NCBI GenBank assembly: GCA_023409535.1
Contig: JAEYGZ010000037.1
Span: forward strand, 124,001 to 188,000
Source: Bacillota bacterium
GTDB lineage: Bacteria > Bacillota > Clostridia > Lachnospirales > Lachnospiraceae
Length of the DNA: 64,000 bases
Reading direction: 5' to 3'
How positions within the stretch are numbered: position 1 is the first letter of the stretch; each line of letters starts with the position of its first letter. The notes beneath the pieces were generated by a model. It did no database searches, was not told the DNA's origin, and was given only the letters and a program-made list of their open reading frames with translations. Position numbers and translations under genes: made by a program. Below, in pieces: positions 44,140 through 53,003 of the stretch.

Positions 44140-45126
44140 ATGAGTATAAAAAGAGCGATCTCTCTGTATAGTTATCAGGAAAATTTTTATCTGGGAAAGC
44201 TTGATCTGGAGGCGTGTATCGCCGAGGCGGCCAAAACAGGAGCCAAAGGGATTGAGTTGATACCCGAGCAGAACTGCGCCGATGAATATTTAGATCCTTC
44301 AAACGAATTCGTCGCTACCTGGAATGACTGGATGCAGAAATACGGCGTAGAGCCCTGCGCCATGGATATTTTCTATGATTATAAGCTTTACAATAACCGG
44401 CTGCTTACTTGGAAGGAGCAGGTGAAGATGTATACAGATGCCTTCCGGTTTGCCAAAAAGCTGGGCTTTCCGGTTGTCCGCGGAATGCTGACGACCCCGT
44501 TAAAGTTGGTAGAGATGATGATTCCGGTTGCAGAGGACATGGGGCTTAAGTTTGGTGTGGAGATCCATTCCCCCTATTCAATGGAAAGCGAATACTGCCT
44601 GCAGCTATACGAGCTGGCAGACAAGCATCATACGGATTGCATCGGTGTAATTCCGGATACAGGAATTTATGTCAAGCAGCAGTCGGAGGTTATCATCCAG
44701 AAGTTTATACGTGCAGGAGCACACAAGGAAATTGCAGATTATACCTGTCAGGCCTACATTGACAAGGTGCCGCAGCAGGAGGCTGCCGCAGTGATTGCCC
44801 GGATGAATCCCAATGATGTGGATCATGCGCTGTTCAAACGGGTTTATTTTGCTACCTATGATGACCCCAAGCTGCTGGTAAAGCATGTGGATCATATTCT
44901 TCATGTACATAATAAGTGCTGGCATATGGCGGAGGATTATATGGAACCCAGCATTGACAATGAAAATGTCATCCGCCTGCTGAAGGAGAGCGGTTACGAC
45001 GGTTACATTGCCACTGAATTTGAGGGGCAGCGATATTTCCACGATATAGGTTGTCAGGAAAATGCAGATGAGATTGAGGAAGTAAGAAGAAATCAGGAAA
45101 TGCTCAAGAGGTTGTTAGGAGAGTAG
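44140..45126 (+). CDS. C-glycoside deglycosidase alpha subunit (sugar isomerase/epimerase fold), copy 1
   Basis: A 328-residue TIM-barrel protein of the xylose-isomerase-like superfamily. The four metal ligands expected at barrel strands are visible: Glu141 (GVEIHSP), Asp173 (IPDTG), His257 (HVHNK) and Glu293 (TEFEG). C-deglycosidase alpha subunits of gut bacteria (DgpC/DfgA type) use such a Mn2+ site to break the C-C bond between a 3-oxo-sugar and its aromatic aglycone. The paired beta gene upstream supports this role over an ordinary sugar phosphate isomerase. TAAGGAGG precedes ATG 44140. Confidence 0.8.
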   Translation: MSIKRAISLYSYQENFYLGKLDLEACIAEAAKTGAKGIELIPEQNCADEYLDPSNEFVATWNDWMQKYGVEPCAMDIFYDYKLYNNRLLTWKEQVKMYTDAFRFAKKLGFPVVRGMLTTPLKLVEMMIPVAEDMGLKFGVEIHSPYSMESEYCLQLYELADKHHTDCIGVIPDTGIYVKQQSEVIIQKFIRAGAHKEIADYTCQAYIDKVPQQEAAAVIARMNPNDVDHALFKRVYFATYDDPKLLVKHVDHILHVHNKCWHMAEDYMEPSIDNENVIRLLKESGYDGYIATEFEGQRYFHDIGCQENADEIEEVRRNQEMLKRLLGE

Positions 45127-45184
45127 CATAGGAGTTTACGCCGGAGTAAAGCTGCAATGGACTCTGGCGGATAGGAGGAAGAAA

Positions 45185-46444
45185 ATGCAGACAGTAAGAG
45201 TTGGTATGATTGGAGGCGGTATGATTTCTCACCGCCATATGCAGATCTACAAGAACATAAATGACAGGGCGGAGTTGTTGGGCTTTCGCGCAGAGGTGGT
45301 TGCCATAGCCGAGATTATTCCGGAGAGACTGAAGGCATGGGGCGAGAAGTACGATCTTGATGAGAACAGCCTGTACGCAGACTACCATGAGATGTTAAAG
45401 CGGGACGATATTGATACAATCGATGTATGCGTGCATAATAACCTGCATGTTCCGGTAGCAATCGAGGTGATGAAGGCAGGCTTTGACTGCTACTGTGAGA
45501 AACCTGCTGCTGTTACCTACACAGATGCGAAACTCATGATTGAGGCGTCCAAAAAGCTGAACAGAAAGTTCCATGTGCAGATCAGCTCTCTGATGTCCCC
45601 GCAGACCCGTCTTGCAAAGGAATATATCAAGGAGGGAAGGCTGGGAACGCCGTACCTGGTAAATCTGGAGCAGTGTACACGCAGAAGAAGACCGGGCTAT
45701 GACCTGCCGGAATTTACAGAGGATTTCCTTTCTGCAAGAATTGCCGGACATGGTCCGTCCATTGACCTGGGAATCTATGTGATCGGACAGATTCTCCATC
45801 TGCTCGATTGCCCGAAGGTACAGTCTGTCAATGGTTTTACCGGTCATTTTGTAGAGTATGATAAAGAGCTGATCAAATCCCCGGACGGCTATGGCGTAGA
45901 GGATACCGTTGACGGTTTCGTCAAATTTGAGACGGGCCTTGGTTTCCATTTTCTTTCCACCTCGGCTAATAACTACAAGGATTATTCCATGACGTATATC
46001 CTTGGTTCTAAAGGCGGACTGGAGGTAATCAATACAGATACCGTTGGAGGCAAGTTTGAGCGTGAGAATCCTGGAGTACTGACCCCGTCCGGAACCGAGC
46101 CCGAGCTTCGATTCTTTGGAAATGTGGAAGGAAGAGATGTAAGTATTGATCTTCAATGCGACAAGAACGGTATCATGGAGGCCCGCAGGAATCCGCATAT
46201 GATGCTGTACAATGATAATCAGTGTATGTGGCTTGCGTATAAGCTGGGAATCCTTGATGACGAAACCCGCTACAATACGCCGGAAATTGCATTGAATCAG
46301 CTGATTATTACAGACGGTTTCTTCCTCTCCGCAAAGCTTGGCAGAAGCGTGACAAGAGATGAGATTATTGCGAATTCTGTATCGACCTATTTGAGAGAGC
46401 AGGAGATTGCAGGAAAGCTGTATCGGTTTGATACTGAGTTCTGA
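45185..46444 (+). CDS. Gfo/Idh/MocA oxidoreductase, candidate C-glycoside 3-dehydrogenase
   Basis: A 419-residue NAD(P)-binding protein: VGMIGGGMISHRHM Rossmann loop, YCEKPAAVT catalytic-lysine motif, and a C-terminal domain with SIDLGIYVIGQ, where the usual DxGxH is DxGxY, as in glucose-fructose oxidoreductase. C-glycosides must be oxidised at C3 of the sugar before the alpha/beta enzyme can act, and in the puerarin pathway a family member (DgpA) does this. This gene directly follows the first alpha/beta pair and is the best candidate for that step. GGAGGAAGAAA precedes ATG 45185. Confidence 0.88.
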   Translation: MQTVRVGMIGGGMISHRHMQIYKNINDRAELLGFRAEVVAIAEIIPERLKAWGEKYDLDENSLYADYHEMLKRDDIDTIDVCVHNNLHVPVAIEVMKAGFDCYCEKPAAVTYTDAKLMIEASKKLNRKFHVQISSLMSPQTRLAKEYIKEGRLGTPYLVNLEQCTRRRRPGYDLPEFTEDFLSARIAGHGPSIDLGIYVIGQILHLLDCPKVQSVNGFTGHFVEYDKELIKSPDGYGVEDTVDGFVKFETGLGFHFLSTSANNYKDYSMTYILGSKGGLEVINTDTVGGKFERENPGVLTPSGTEPELRFFGNVEGRDVSIDLQCDKNGIMEARRNPHMMLYNDNQCMWLAYKLGILDDETRYNTPEIALNQLIITDGFFLSAKLGRSVTRDEIIANSVSTYLREQEIAGKLYRFDTEF

Positions 46445-46486
46445 TAAGGATAAAACGTCAAAATATGCAGAACAGGAGGAGTTATG

Positions 46487-47320
46487 ATGAACAGACTTCC
46501 GGTAGGAATTCAGGTGTATGGACTGAGGGATCTTTTGGAAAATACCCCTGAAAATTTTGAGCAGGTTATGCGACAGATCAAGGAAATGGGCTATGCGGGT
46601 GTCGAACTTGCAGGGTTGTATGGTCTGGCGCCGGAAACAGTAAAGAGGACGCTGGACGAAATCGGTCTTATTCCCATCAGCGCGCATGTACCTCTGGTGG
46701 AAATGATGGAGGATGCGAAGGGGGTGGCAGAGACCTACAAAAAAATCGGCGTTTCTTATATTGCCGTTCCCTATCTTCCGGAGGAGTATCGTCCGAATAC
46801 ACCGGGCTATGAAATGGTTCTGAAGGAAATGGCAAGGATTGGGCGGATCATGCAGGAGAACGGCATTCATCTTGAGTACCACAATCATGATTTTGAGTTC
46901 GTAAAACTGCCGGATGGTACGTTTGGTTTTGATGATATTTACACACAGATCCCGGAGGAGCTGTTAAAGGTTGAGCCGGATTTGTGCTGGATCAAGGTGG
47001 CAGGTCAAAGTCCTGTGGATTATTTGAAAAAATATGGTGCAAGATGTGAGATTGTTCATCTTAAGGATTTTATCAAAGAAGGAAGTCCTAAGAATATGTA
47101 TAAGCTGATCGGTATTGAGACAGAAGAAAAGGAAGAGGCTGCGGGTATCTTTGAGTTCAGGCCGGTAGGCTTCGGTATGCAGATATGGGAGCCGATTTTG
47201 GATACAACCCTGAAGATTGGATCAAAGTGGGTCATTGTAGAGCAGGATGAGCACTATGACCTGTCTCCGTTGGAAGCAGCCAGAAGGAGCCGAGAATACC
47301 TCCGAATTCTGGGGTGGTAG
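46487..47320 (+). CDS. sugar phosphate isomerase/epimerase-like protein (keto-sugar processing)
   Basis: AGGAGG is 7 nt before ATG 46487 and 4 nt before ATG 46484, so the second is preferred; 277 residues. It is a shorter TIM barrel of the IolE/xylose-isomerase-like type, with metal-site segments HLEYHNHDFEF, IKVAGQSP, IVHLKDF and IVEQDE. The YHNHDFEF type occurs in enzymes acting on 3-keto-glycosides or inosose. It has no beta partner. In the operon it may hydrate or isomerise the enone or keto-sugar released by C-C cleavage. The exact step is not readable from sequence. Confidence 0.85.
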   Translation: MNRLPVGIQVYGLRDLLENTPENFEQVMRQIKEMGYAGVELAGLYGLAPETVKRTLDEIGLIPISAHVPLVEMMEDAKGVAETYKKIGVSYIAVPYLPEEYRPNTPGYEMVLKEMARIGRIMQENGIHLEYHNHDFEFVKLPDGTFGFDDIYTQIPEELLKVEPDLCWIKVAGQSPVDYLKKYGARCEIVHLKDFIKEGSPKNMYKLIGIETEEKEEAAGIFEFRPVGFGMQIWEPILDTTLKIGSKWVIVEQDEHYDLSPLEAARRSREYLRILGW

Positions 47321-47387
47321 GCAGAGCCGGCGGATACGATTGATGGTTTCATAGCTGCCGGGTAAGTGCATCGGTAAGGAGGAAGAT

Positions 47388-48518
47388 ATGAAAAAAAGAA
47401 TAGCTATTGTTGGCTGCGGAGGAATGGGCGGAGGTCATGCCATTGCCATTGAAAGCGGTACAGGGAATGCTGTTTACAACGCGAATTCCAGTCAGGAGCC
47501 GGGCACCAAAATCTTTGGTGCGAAAGCAAATACTGATATTAGTACAAAACTGGAGCTGGCAGGTGTCTATGACATCAGCCCTGACAGAATGAAATGGGCG
47601 TCGGAGAGAGGCTTTGCACTCTACAATAGCTATGAGGCCATATTAAAGGACGCATCCGTAGAGATTGTTCTGATCGCAACGCCTAACCAACTGCATAGGG
47701 ACATGTCCATTGCTGCCATGAGGGCGGGAAAGCATGTCCTGTGCGAGAAGCCGGTGATGATGAACAGCAGGGAGCTGGAAGAAGTCCTGGCGGTTTCCAA
47801 AGAAACGGGTAAAATATTCTACCCCAGACAGAACAGGCGATGGGACAGAGATTTCCGTATTGTAAAGAAAATCTATGATGAGAAGCTGATTGGCAATATT
47901 TTTCGAATTGAAAGCCGTGTCCATGGATCCAGAGGGATTCCCGGTGACTGGAGAAAGGAAAAGGAATGCGGCGGGGGCATGATGCTGGATTGGGGCGTTC
48001 ATCTTCTCGACCGGCTGCTCTTTATGATTCCGGAGAAAATTGAAACGGTCAATTGCCGTCTTTCTTTTTTGATGGGAGAAGCGGTGGATGATGGTTTTAC
48101 GATGCTGATCACTTTTACCGGCGGCTTGAGTGCGCTTGTGGAGATTGGAACATGCAACTTTATCCCGCTGCCGCTCTGGTATGCCGCCGGTGATTGCGGA
48201 AGCGCGGTGATTGACAACTGGAAATGCGACGGAAAAATGGTTCGGTTGTTTTCGTGGGAGGATAAGGACACGGCGCCTGTTATGGCAGGAGCGGGCCTTA
48301 CGAAAACCATGGCGCCCCGCGACGGACAATCGCTTACCACGCATCCGCTTCCGGACGTTATTTATGACGACAATGAACTATACGGCAACCTCGTGGATGT
48401 GATAGAAGGAAAGGCAGAGCAGATTGTCACCGGGGAGCAGGCGCTGCGCGTAATGCGCCTGATGGAAGCAGCCATCCGTTCCTCGGAATCGGGAAAAACG
48501 GTGAAGTTTGATGAATAA
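47388..48518 (+). CDS. Gfo/Idh/MocA oxidoreductase (second in the operon)
   Basis: A 376-residue enzyme. The Rossmann motif is IAIVGCGGMGGGHA, followed by an unusual insertion of about 30 residues before the second strand (ESGTGNAVYNANSSQEPGT region). The catalytic motif is LCEKPVMM, and the substrate segment is DWGVHLLDRL, matching DxGxHxxD. It differs clearly from the enzyme at 45185, so the two probably act at different steps, for example oxidation of the glycoside and reduction of the released 3-keto-sugar. TAAGGAGGAAG precedes ATG 47388. Confidence 0.9.
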   Translation: MKKRIAIVGCGGMGGGHAIAIESGTGNAVYNANSSQEPGTKIFGAKANTDISTKLELAGVYDISPDRMKWASERGFALYNSYEAILKDASVEIVLIATPNQLHRDMSIAAMRAGKHVLCEKPVMMNSRELEEVLAVSKETGKIFYPRQNRRWDRDFRIVKKIYDEKLIGNIFRIESRVHGSRGIPGDWRKEKECGGGMMLDWGVHLLDRLLFMIPEKIETVNCRLSFLMGEAVDDGFTMLITFTGGLSALVEIGTCNFIPLPLWYAAGDCGSAVIDNWKCDGKMVRLFSWEDKDTAPVMAGAGLTKTMAPRDGQSLTTHPLPDVIYDDNELYGNLVDVIEGKAEQIVTGEQALRVMRLMEAAIRSSESGKTVKFDE

Positions 48519-48541
48519 GGCAGGTCAAAGGCGGTGGTAGG

Positions 48542-49753
48542 ATGAGACGAAAAAGGTATGCGTTTGTGGGAACCTGGAAGGATTTTGGCGGACATGGGGA
48601 AGGCATCTATGTCTTTGAAATAGATCCCGAAACAGGGGATATGAAAGAGACAGACCATCTGTATGGCTTCAGAAATAACAGTATTCTGAGTGTATCCCCG
48701 GATAAAAGACGCCTGTATGCCACGATGGAAGACAAAAACTACCAAGATAACTGGGGCGCCGGAGGAGGTGTGCTGGCGCTTTCTTTTGATGCGGAAGCAG
48801 GAAAGCTCACGGTGCTGAACGAAAGGTCCGCTCTGGGAGCGTGCACCAGCTATATCAGCACCGATCCGGACGGACGATATGTGATTATCACCAACCATGG
48901 GTCAGGACTGGATATTGTCACCAAGGTCGTGACGGATGAACAGGGAAGGTACAAAATTATCAACGAGTATGATGATTCGACGTTGGTGATGTTTCGCCTG
49001 CAGCAGGATGGAAGTCTGGGAGAGGCCTGTGATCTGCATAAGCATTCCGGCAGAGGAGGGCTGCAGGTTCGCGGTCAGGTATGCTCCCATCTGCATTCGG
49101 TGAATTTTGATCCTGCAGGGCAATGGGTTCTCGTCTGTGATAAAGGCTGCGATTGTGTTTATGTGTATCGGATCAACAGGGAGAAAGGAATTCTGGAGCC
49201 GATACCCCATACCGTATTTCACAGCAGACCAGGGACAGCGCCGAGACATTTGGAATTTCATCCTTTTGCACCGTATTGCTTTGTGAATAATGAAACGGCC
49301 AGTACGGTGACATCCTACCACTTTCGTGCTGCGGACGGAACATTGCGGGAAGCCGATTGTCAGCCGATGATTGATATGGAGCCTTCGGTGAAGCCGGAGC
49401 TGATCGGAGATACCTATGGCTCTCCTGCCGATATTCATGTGCACCCAAATGGAAAATTCCTGTATTCCAGCCAGCGGAGCAGCTATCGCACCGGGCTGGG
49501 GACAGACTGTATTGCGGTGTTCTCAATCAATCTTGAGAACGGGCGGCTGACAAGAACGTCAAACGCCATCATGGACGGGCCGTGTCCGAGGGGATTTGCG
49601 ATTGATCCCGACGGTCAATTTTTATACGTAGGAAATCAATACCTGGATACTGTCTGCCGCTATCGCATTGACGGTATTACGGGAGCGCTGACGGATAAAC
49701 AAATCGTCGCCCATGCGGCGACACCGACCTGTATCCGCATTGTGGATATTTGA
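48542..49753 (+). CDS. lactonase family seven-bladed beta-propeller protein
   Basis: A 403-residue protein of the 6-phosphogluconolactonase (YkgB/Pgl-type) family. Repeated blade motifs include SVSPDKRRLYAT, STDPDGRYVIITNHG, NFDPAGQWVLVCDKG, HPNGKFLYSSQR and IDPDGQFLYVGNQ. The conserved HLHSVNFDP and PRHLEFHPF segments are family hallmarks. AAAGGCGGTGG precedes ATG 48542. Lactonases would open a sugar lactone formed by an oxidoreductase at C1; in this operon that could be part of released-sugar degradation. No signal peptide, so cytoplasmic. Confidence 0.88.
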   Translation: MRRKRYAFVGTWKDFGGHGEGIYVFEIDPETGDMKETDHLYGFRNNSILSVSPDKRRLYATMEDKNYQDNWGAGGGVLALSFDAEAGKLTVLNERSALGACTSYISTDPDGRYVIITNHGSGLDIVTKVVTDEQGRYKIINEYDDSTLVMFRLQQDGSLGEACDLHKHSGRGGLQVRGQVCSHLHSVNFDPAGQWVLVCDKGCDCVYVYRINREKGILEPIPHTVFHSRPGTAPRHLEFHPFAPYCFVNNETASTVTSYHFRAADGTLREADCQPMIDMEPSVKPELIGDTYGSPADIHVHPNGKFLYSSQRSSYRTGLGTDCIAVFSINLENGRLTRTSNAIMDGPCPRGFAIDPDGQFLYVGNQYLDTVCRYRIDGITGALTDKQIVAHAATPTCIRIVDI

Positions 49754-49770
49754 AAATGAAGGAGGATAAT

Positions 49771-50235
49771 ATGGAATACAAAGCAGTGCTGGAAGATCCC
49801 AAAGAACTGGAGCGCCTGGTTTACAGCGCGCGTTCTTGCTGGGAGCAATATTTGATTGTTGACGGAAGCTTACAAAATGATTTGCAGGGAAATGCTGCCA
49901 CCGGATGCACATTGGCAATCCGTACCTGTTGGTATCGCTCCATAGCGGTGACGCTGATCAGACGACTGGAGGTTAGAATCGACGGAGAACTGATTCCGCA
50001 GGAGGATATTTATTTTCAGGTAGAGGATAACCCGCATGTATATCGGCTGGATGAGATCGGATCCGAGCAGTCGGAGGAATACTGGTATCTCAATAAATAC
50101 GGATATTTGCATCTGAGAAAACCAAACGGCCTTACCAAGGGGCCACATACGGTAGAGGTCCTGTTGGAAGTGTTTGTGACATACCATAATTATCCGGATG
50201 TCACGTATCAGAAAAAAATCTTGGTTGTGGAATAG
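49771..50235 (+). CDS. C-glycoside deglycosidase beta subunit (DUF6379-like), copy 2
   Basis: ATG 49771 follows AAGGAGG by 6 nt; an in-frame TTG at 49750 overlaps the lactonase gene. It encodes 154 residues. It aligns by eye with the copy at 43692 through the strand pattern TLAIRTCWYRSIAVTLIRRLEVRID, HVYRLDEIGSEQSEEYWYLNKYGYL and VLLEVFVTYHNYP. The level of identity is low, so the two copies diverged long ago rather than by recent duplication. The alpha-type gene follows at 16 bp, the same order as in pair 1. Confidence 0.75.
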   Translation: MEYKAVLEDPKELERLVYSARSCWEQYLIVDGSLQNDLQGNAATGCTLAIRTCWYRSIAVTLIRRLEVRIDGELIPQEDIYFQVEDNPHVYRLDEIGSEQSEEYWYLNKYGYLHLRKPNGLTKGPHTVEVLLEVFVTYHNYPDVTYQKKILVVE

Positions 50236-50251
50236 GGGAGGAGAGAGAAGA

Positions 50252-51214
50252 ATGAAGCTTTCTATTTCGTTATACAGCTTTGCAAGGGAATATTTTGACA
50301 GGAAATATACGCTGGAGCAGTGTATTGCCAAAGCGGCGGAAATCGGTTATCAGGGCATTGAGATTATCGGCCCGCAGATGATTGACAATTATCCGAATCC
50401 AAAGGAGGAGTTCTATACAAACTGGCATCAATGGATGGAAAAATACCATGTGGAGCCGGTATGCCTGGATGTTTTCAATGAATATATGGTGTTAAAGACA
50501 AGGAAGATGACAGATGAGGAGCAATGCGAGCAGCTGAGGAGAGATATCCGTATCGCGAACAGGATGGGAATTCCGGTGGTCAGAGTGATGAACCTGTATA
50601 CCCCAGAGCAGTTGGAAGCATGCATTCCAGACGCCGAAAAGTATGATGTGACGCTCTCGCTTGAGGTGCATGGTCCAAAGCTTCTCAATGATCCATCTAT
50701 CCTGAAATATCTGGAGATGATTGACAGAAATAAGACAAAAAGAGTCAGCATATGCCCTGATATCAGTGTATTTCAATATAGCGTACCGCCGAGAATGCTC
50801 AAGTATTATGTGGCAAAAGGCGCTAAGGTAGAGCTGGCGGAATATTGCAGAAAGGCCTATGAAGAGGGCGTGGACATCGATACGGCAATGGAAACCTGCA
50901 GAAAAATGGGCGGAACACCGCTTGATGTGCTTATGGTCAAGAATTGCTGCCAGGGATCGAGAAGTGATTATAAATACCTGGAGGAGTTCGGACCGTATAT
51001 CACGCACATTCATGCAAAGTGCTTTGACGATTTGACACCGGAAGGTAAGGATCCGACCTTTGACTGCGAGCTGATTGCAGACATTCTTAAGAAAATCGGG
51101 TATATGGGATACGTATCGACGGAGTGTGAGGCATTCCAGTACGAGCCTTGGCAGTTGTTTACCGAGGACTTACTCAGACAGCACTGTGACATGTGGCATA
51201 AATTAGTGGGTTAA
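50252..51214 (+). CDS. C-glycoside deglycosidase alpha subunit (sugar isomerase/epimerase fold), copy 2
   Basis: ATG 50252 follows GGGGAGGAG; the longer frame from 50198 overlaps the beta gene. It encodes 320 residues. Metal-ligand candidates Glu138 (LEVHGP), Asp170 (CPDIS), His254 (HIHAK) and Glu291 (TECEA) have nearly the same spacing as in copy 1 (141, 173, 257, 293). Both start with the same SLYS(Y/F) pattern and share NxWxxWMxKYxVEP. Two pairs in one operon suggest different aglycones or 6-C versus 8-C positions. Last gene of the operon. Confidence 0.8.
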   Translation: MKLSISLYSFAREYFDRKYTLEQCIAKAAEIGYQGIEIIGPQMIDNYPNPKEEFYTNWHQWMEKYHVEPVCLDVFNEYMVLKTRKMTDEEQCEQLRRDIRIANRMGIPVVRVMNLYTPEQLEACIPDAEKYDVTLSLEVHGPKLLNDPSILKYLEMIDRNKTKRVSICPDISVFQYSVPPRMLKYYVAKGAKVELAEYCRKAYEEGVDIDTAMETCRKMGGTPLDVLMVKNCCQGSRSDYKYLEEFGPYITHIHAKCFDDLTPEGKDPTFDCELIADILKKIGYMGYVSTECEAFQYEPWQLFTEDLLRQHCDMWHKLVG

Positions 51215-51350
51215 GAACAGATTTTTCATAATCGGAGGGTGCTTTGCTGCCTGGTCTCAGGCAATAAAGACGCTGTGAAAGCGGGCAGATAGGCCGAGTG
51301 TTTTAGGCTCTTTCCGGAGTTAGTTGATAATAGATGATAGCATTAATTAA

Positions 51351-51383
51351 AAAGGATACAGGGGTATGCTGCCTGTATCCTTT
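51351..51383. terminator. bidirectional terminator after the C-deglycosidase operon
   Basis: AAAGGATACAGG (51351-51362) pairs perfectly with CCTGTATCCTTT (51372-51383). It ends the operon on the plus strand and the AraC gene on the minus strand; the U-tracts are short. Confidence 0.75.
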
Positions 51384-51391
51384 CTTATCCA

Positions 51392-52186
51392 TCAATTTAA
51401 TTCAAAGAACTTTAGCTTACTGCCGTCGATAGTAGTAACCGTACAGGTTCTTGCGCCCCAGGGCTCGGTGATAACTTCGGTGATCTGATTCCAGCCTTGC
51501 TTTTTTACATAGGAATATAGATGGTCAATTCCCTGTACTAACATGAAGCCGACTATCATGGAAAGCGGATCCCCGTGGAACAGGTGTATTCCGGTAAAGG
51601 GTGCAATACGCAGCGCTTCAATCTCAACAGGGATACTATTGACACAACCATAAGTGCCGGTGCCGGTTTCATTTCTTGCATCAATCTGCCCATACCATCC
51701 CAGGACCGCCTGGAACCACTGCAGGGTGCGATCCATCTCGGGCGTATAATACACAGCTCCGGTTTCTTTCACAACATAACCTCTTTCATTCAGTTCATTC
51801 AGCATGATCTTTCCTCCTGTTAATTTGGATTTAACGATAATTCGGGAGAAGATATTCAGAGCACCGCTATTTTTTCGTGCTGCGGATGGGGTTATTCCGT
51901 GAAAGCGTGTAAAGGCTCTGGTAAAGCTTTCATTGGTATCGTAGCCGTAATTCAGGGCGATATTTAAAATAGTATCATCGCTCTTAAGTAAATCGTAACC
52001 AGCCAGGGTAAGTCTTCGATTCCTGATATACTCACCAAAAGGGCAGCCGCATAGAATAGTGAACATTCGCTGAAATTGAAATTCAGAGGAGTATATTTTG
52101 GATGCAAGATAGTGCAGATCCAGCTCTTCTGCCAAATGTTCCTCTATATAATCCACTATGCTTTGTATGCTTGTAACCCAATCCAT
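51392..52186 (-). CDS. AraC-type regulator with C-terminal VOC-like domain
   Basis: A 264-residue minus-strand protein with inverted order compared with most AraC proteins. The AraC helix-turn-helix pair is N-terminal (residues about 8-105; AGYDLLKSDDTILNIALNYGYDTNESFTRAFTRFHGITPSA). A C-terminal domain (about 125-264) reads like a glyoxalase/bleomycin-resistance (VOC) or effector fold (WFQAVLGWYGQIDARN, GIHLFHGDP). GGGAGGTGAG precedes ATG 52186. It may sense a small hydrophobic or aromatic ligand. It converges on the C-deglycosidase operon, but its target is unknown. Confidence 0.82.
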   Translation of the reverse strand: MDWVTSIQSIVDYIEEHLAEELDLHYLASKIYSSEFQFQRMFTILCGCPFGEYIRNRRLTLAGYDLLKSDDTILNIALNYGYDTNESFTRAFTRFHGITPSAARKNSGALNIFSRIIVKSKLTGGKIMLNELNERGYVVKETGAVYYTPEMDRTLQWFQAVLGWYGQIDARNETGTGTYGCVNSIPVEIEALRIAPFTGIHLFHGDPLSMIVGFMLVQGIDHLYSYVKKQGWNQITEVITEPWGARTCTVTTIDGSKLKFFELN

Positions 52187-52275
52187 TTTCTCACCTCCCG
52201 ATACTGTTTAGTATAAGGAAAAATCTTGTAAATGTCCTGATCATCTCTGCTTACATTTGTTCGAGAAAAGCATCC

Positions 52276-52902
52276 CTACCAGCGGTTAATATGAATTTTA
52301 TCCTTTGCATCAAACAGATGCTGCCTTGTGATTATGGCATCCCCGGCTGGATAACCAATGGAAATATAGCAGGGAATATAATAGTTGTCCGGATAGTTTA
52401 ACAGCTCTTTCAGATATACCAGCTCATTTTCCATAGGAATACGGAAGGCTGCGGCCAAGCCCTCTGCGGTTGCTGCCAGAAAGATATTCTCGATACAGCA
52501 CCAAATGGAAGCAAAATTGTTCAGGGAGCTTAAGCTTTCCGGCTTAAGCAGCGGATGCTTTTGCTTAAAAAGCGGCAGGATCAAACAGCTGCCATAATAC
52601 AGCATGGAATACTGCTTTGAAATTGCATCCATATACATATCGCGCCGGCGTTGGTCTGTCATATGCCAGGAGTCTAATAGTTCTGCGATTTTCTCATCAG
52701 ATTTGGGTTCCCGGATCTTTTCGATCACCCTTGCCTTTTCTTCCTTCTCTGTAATGACAATGAACTCCCAGTTTCGCATATGATCATTGGTTGGAGCCTT
52801 TAATCCTGCAGTTAGTATTCGTTGAACAGTGCCCGAATCAACTTCCTTATCCAGGAAATCTCTGATGGTTCGTCTTTCACTTATTGCGGTATATAAATCC
52901 AT
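52276..52902 (-). CDS. nitroreductase family protein
   Basis: A 208-residue FMN-dependent oxidoreductase of the nitroreductase family. The N-terminal motif is AISERRTIRDFLDKEVD, the usual RRSxRxF pattern for FMN phosphate binding. The middle part has the APTNDHMRNWEFIVIT segment, and the C-terminus has the IGYPAGD motif. AAAGGAATGCTGCT precedes ATG 52902. Substrates of such enzymes include quinones, flavins and nitroaromatics; none can be chosen here. The neighbouring AraC-type gene lies downstream on the same strand. Confidence 0.9.
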   Translation of the reverse strand: MDLYTAISERRTIRDFLDKEVDSGTVQRILTAGLKAPTNDHMRNWEFIVITEKEEKARVIEKIREPKSDEKIAELLDSWHMTDQRRRDMYMDAISKQYSMLYYGSCLILPLFKQKHPLLKPESLSSLNNFASIWCCIENIFLAATAEGLAAAFRIPMENELVYLKELLNYPDNYYIPCYISIGYPAGDAIITRQHLFDAKDKIHINRW

Positions 52903-53003
52903 AGCAGCATTCCTTTCTTTACCTAAGAAATTTTTATTGGGATATGGAATATTATAGCATATGAGACGTAAAATGCAAACAGATGTTTGCGTAATTTAAT
53001 TAT

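Noticed and set aside
45395..46888. 497-codon minus-strand open frame
   Set aside because: Lies entirely opposite the oxidoreductase (45185) and isomerase (46487) genes, whose proteins have clear family motifs. The antisense product has none and is a codon-bias shadow.
47643..48344. 233-codon minus-strand open frame
   Set aside because: Antisense of the Gfo/Idh/MocA gene at 47388; no recognisable protein features.
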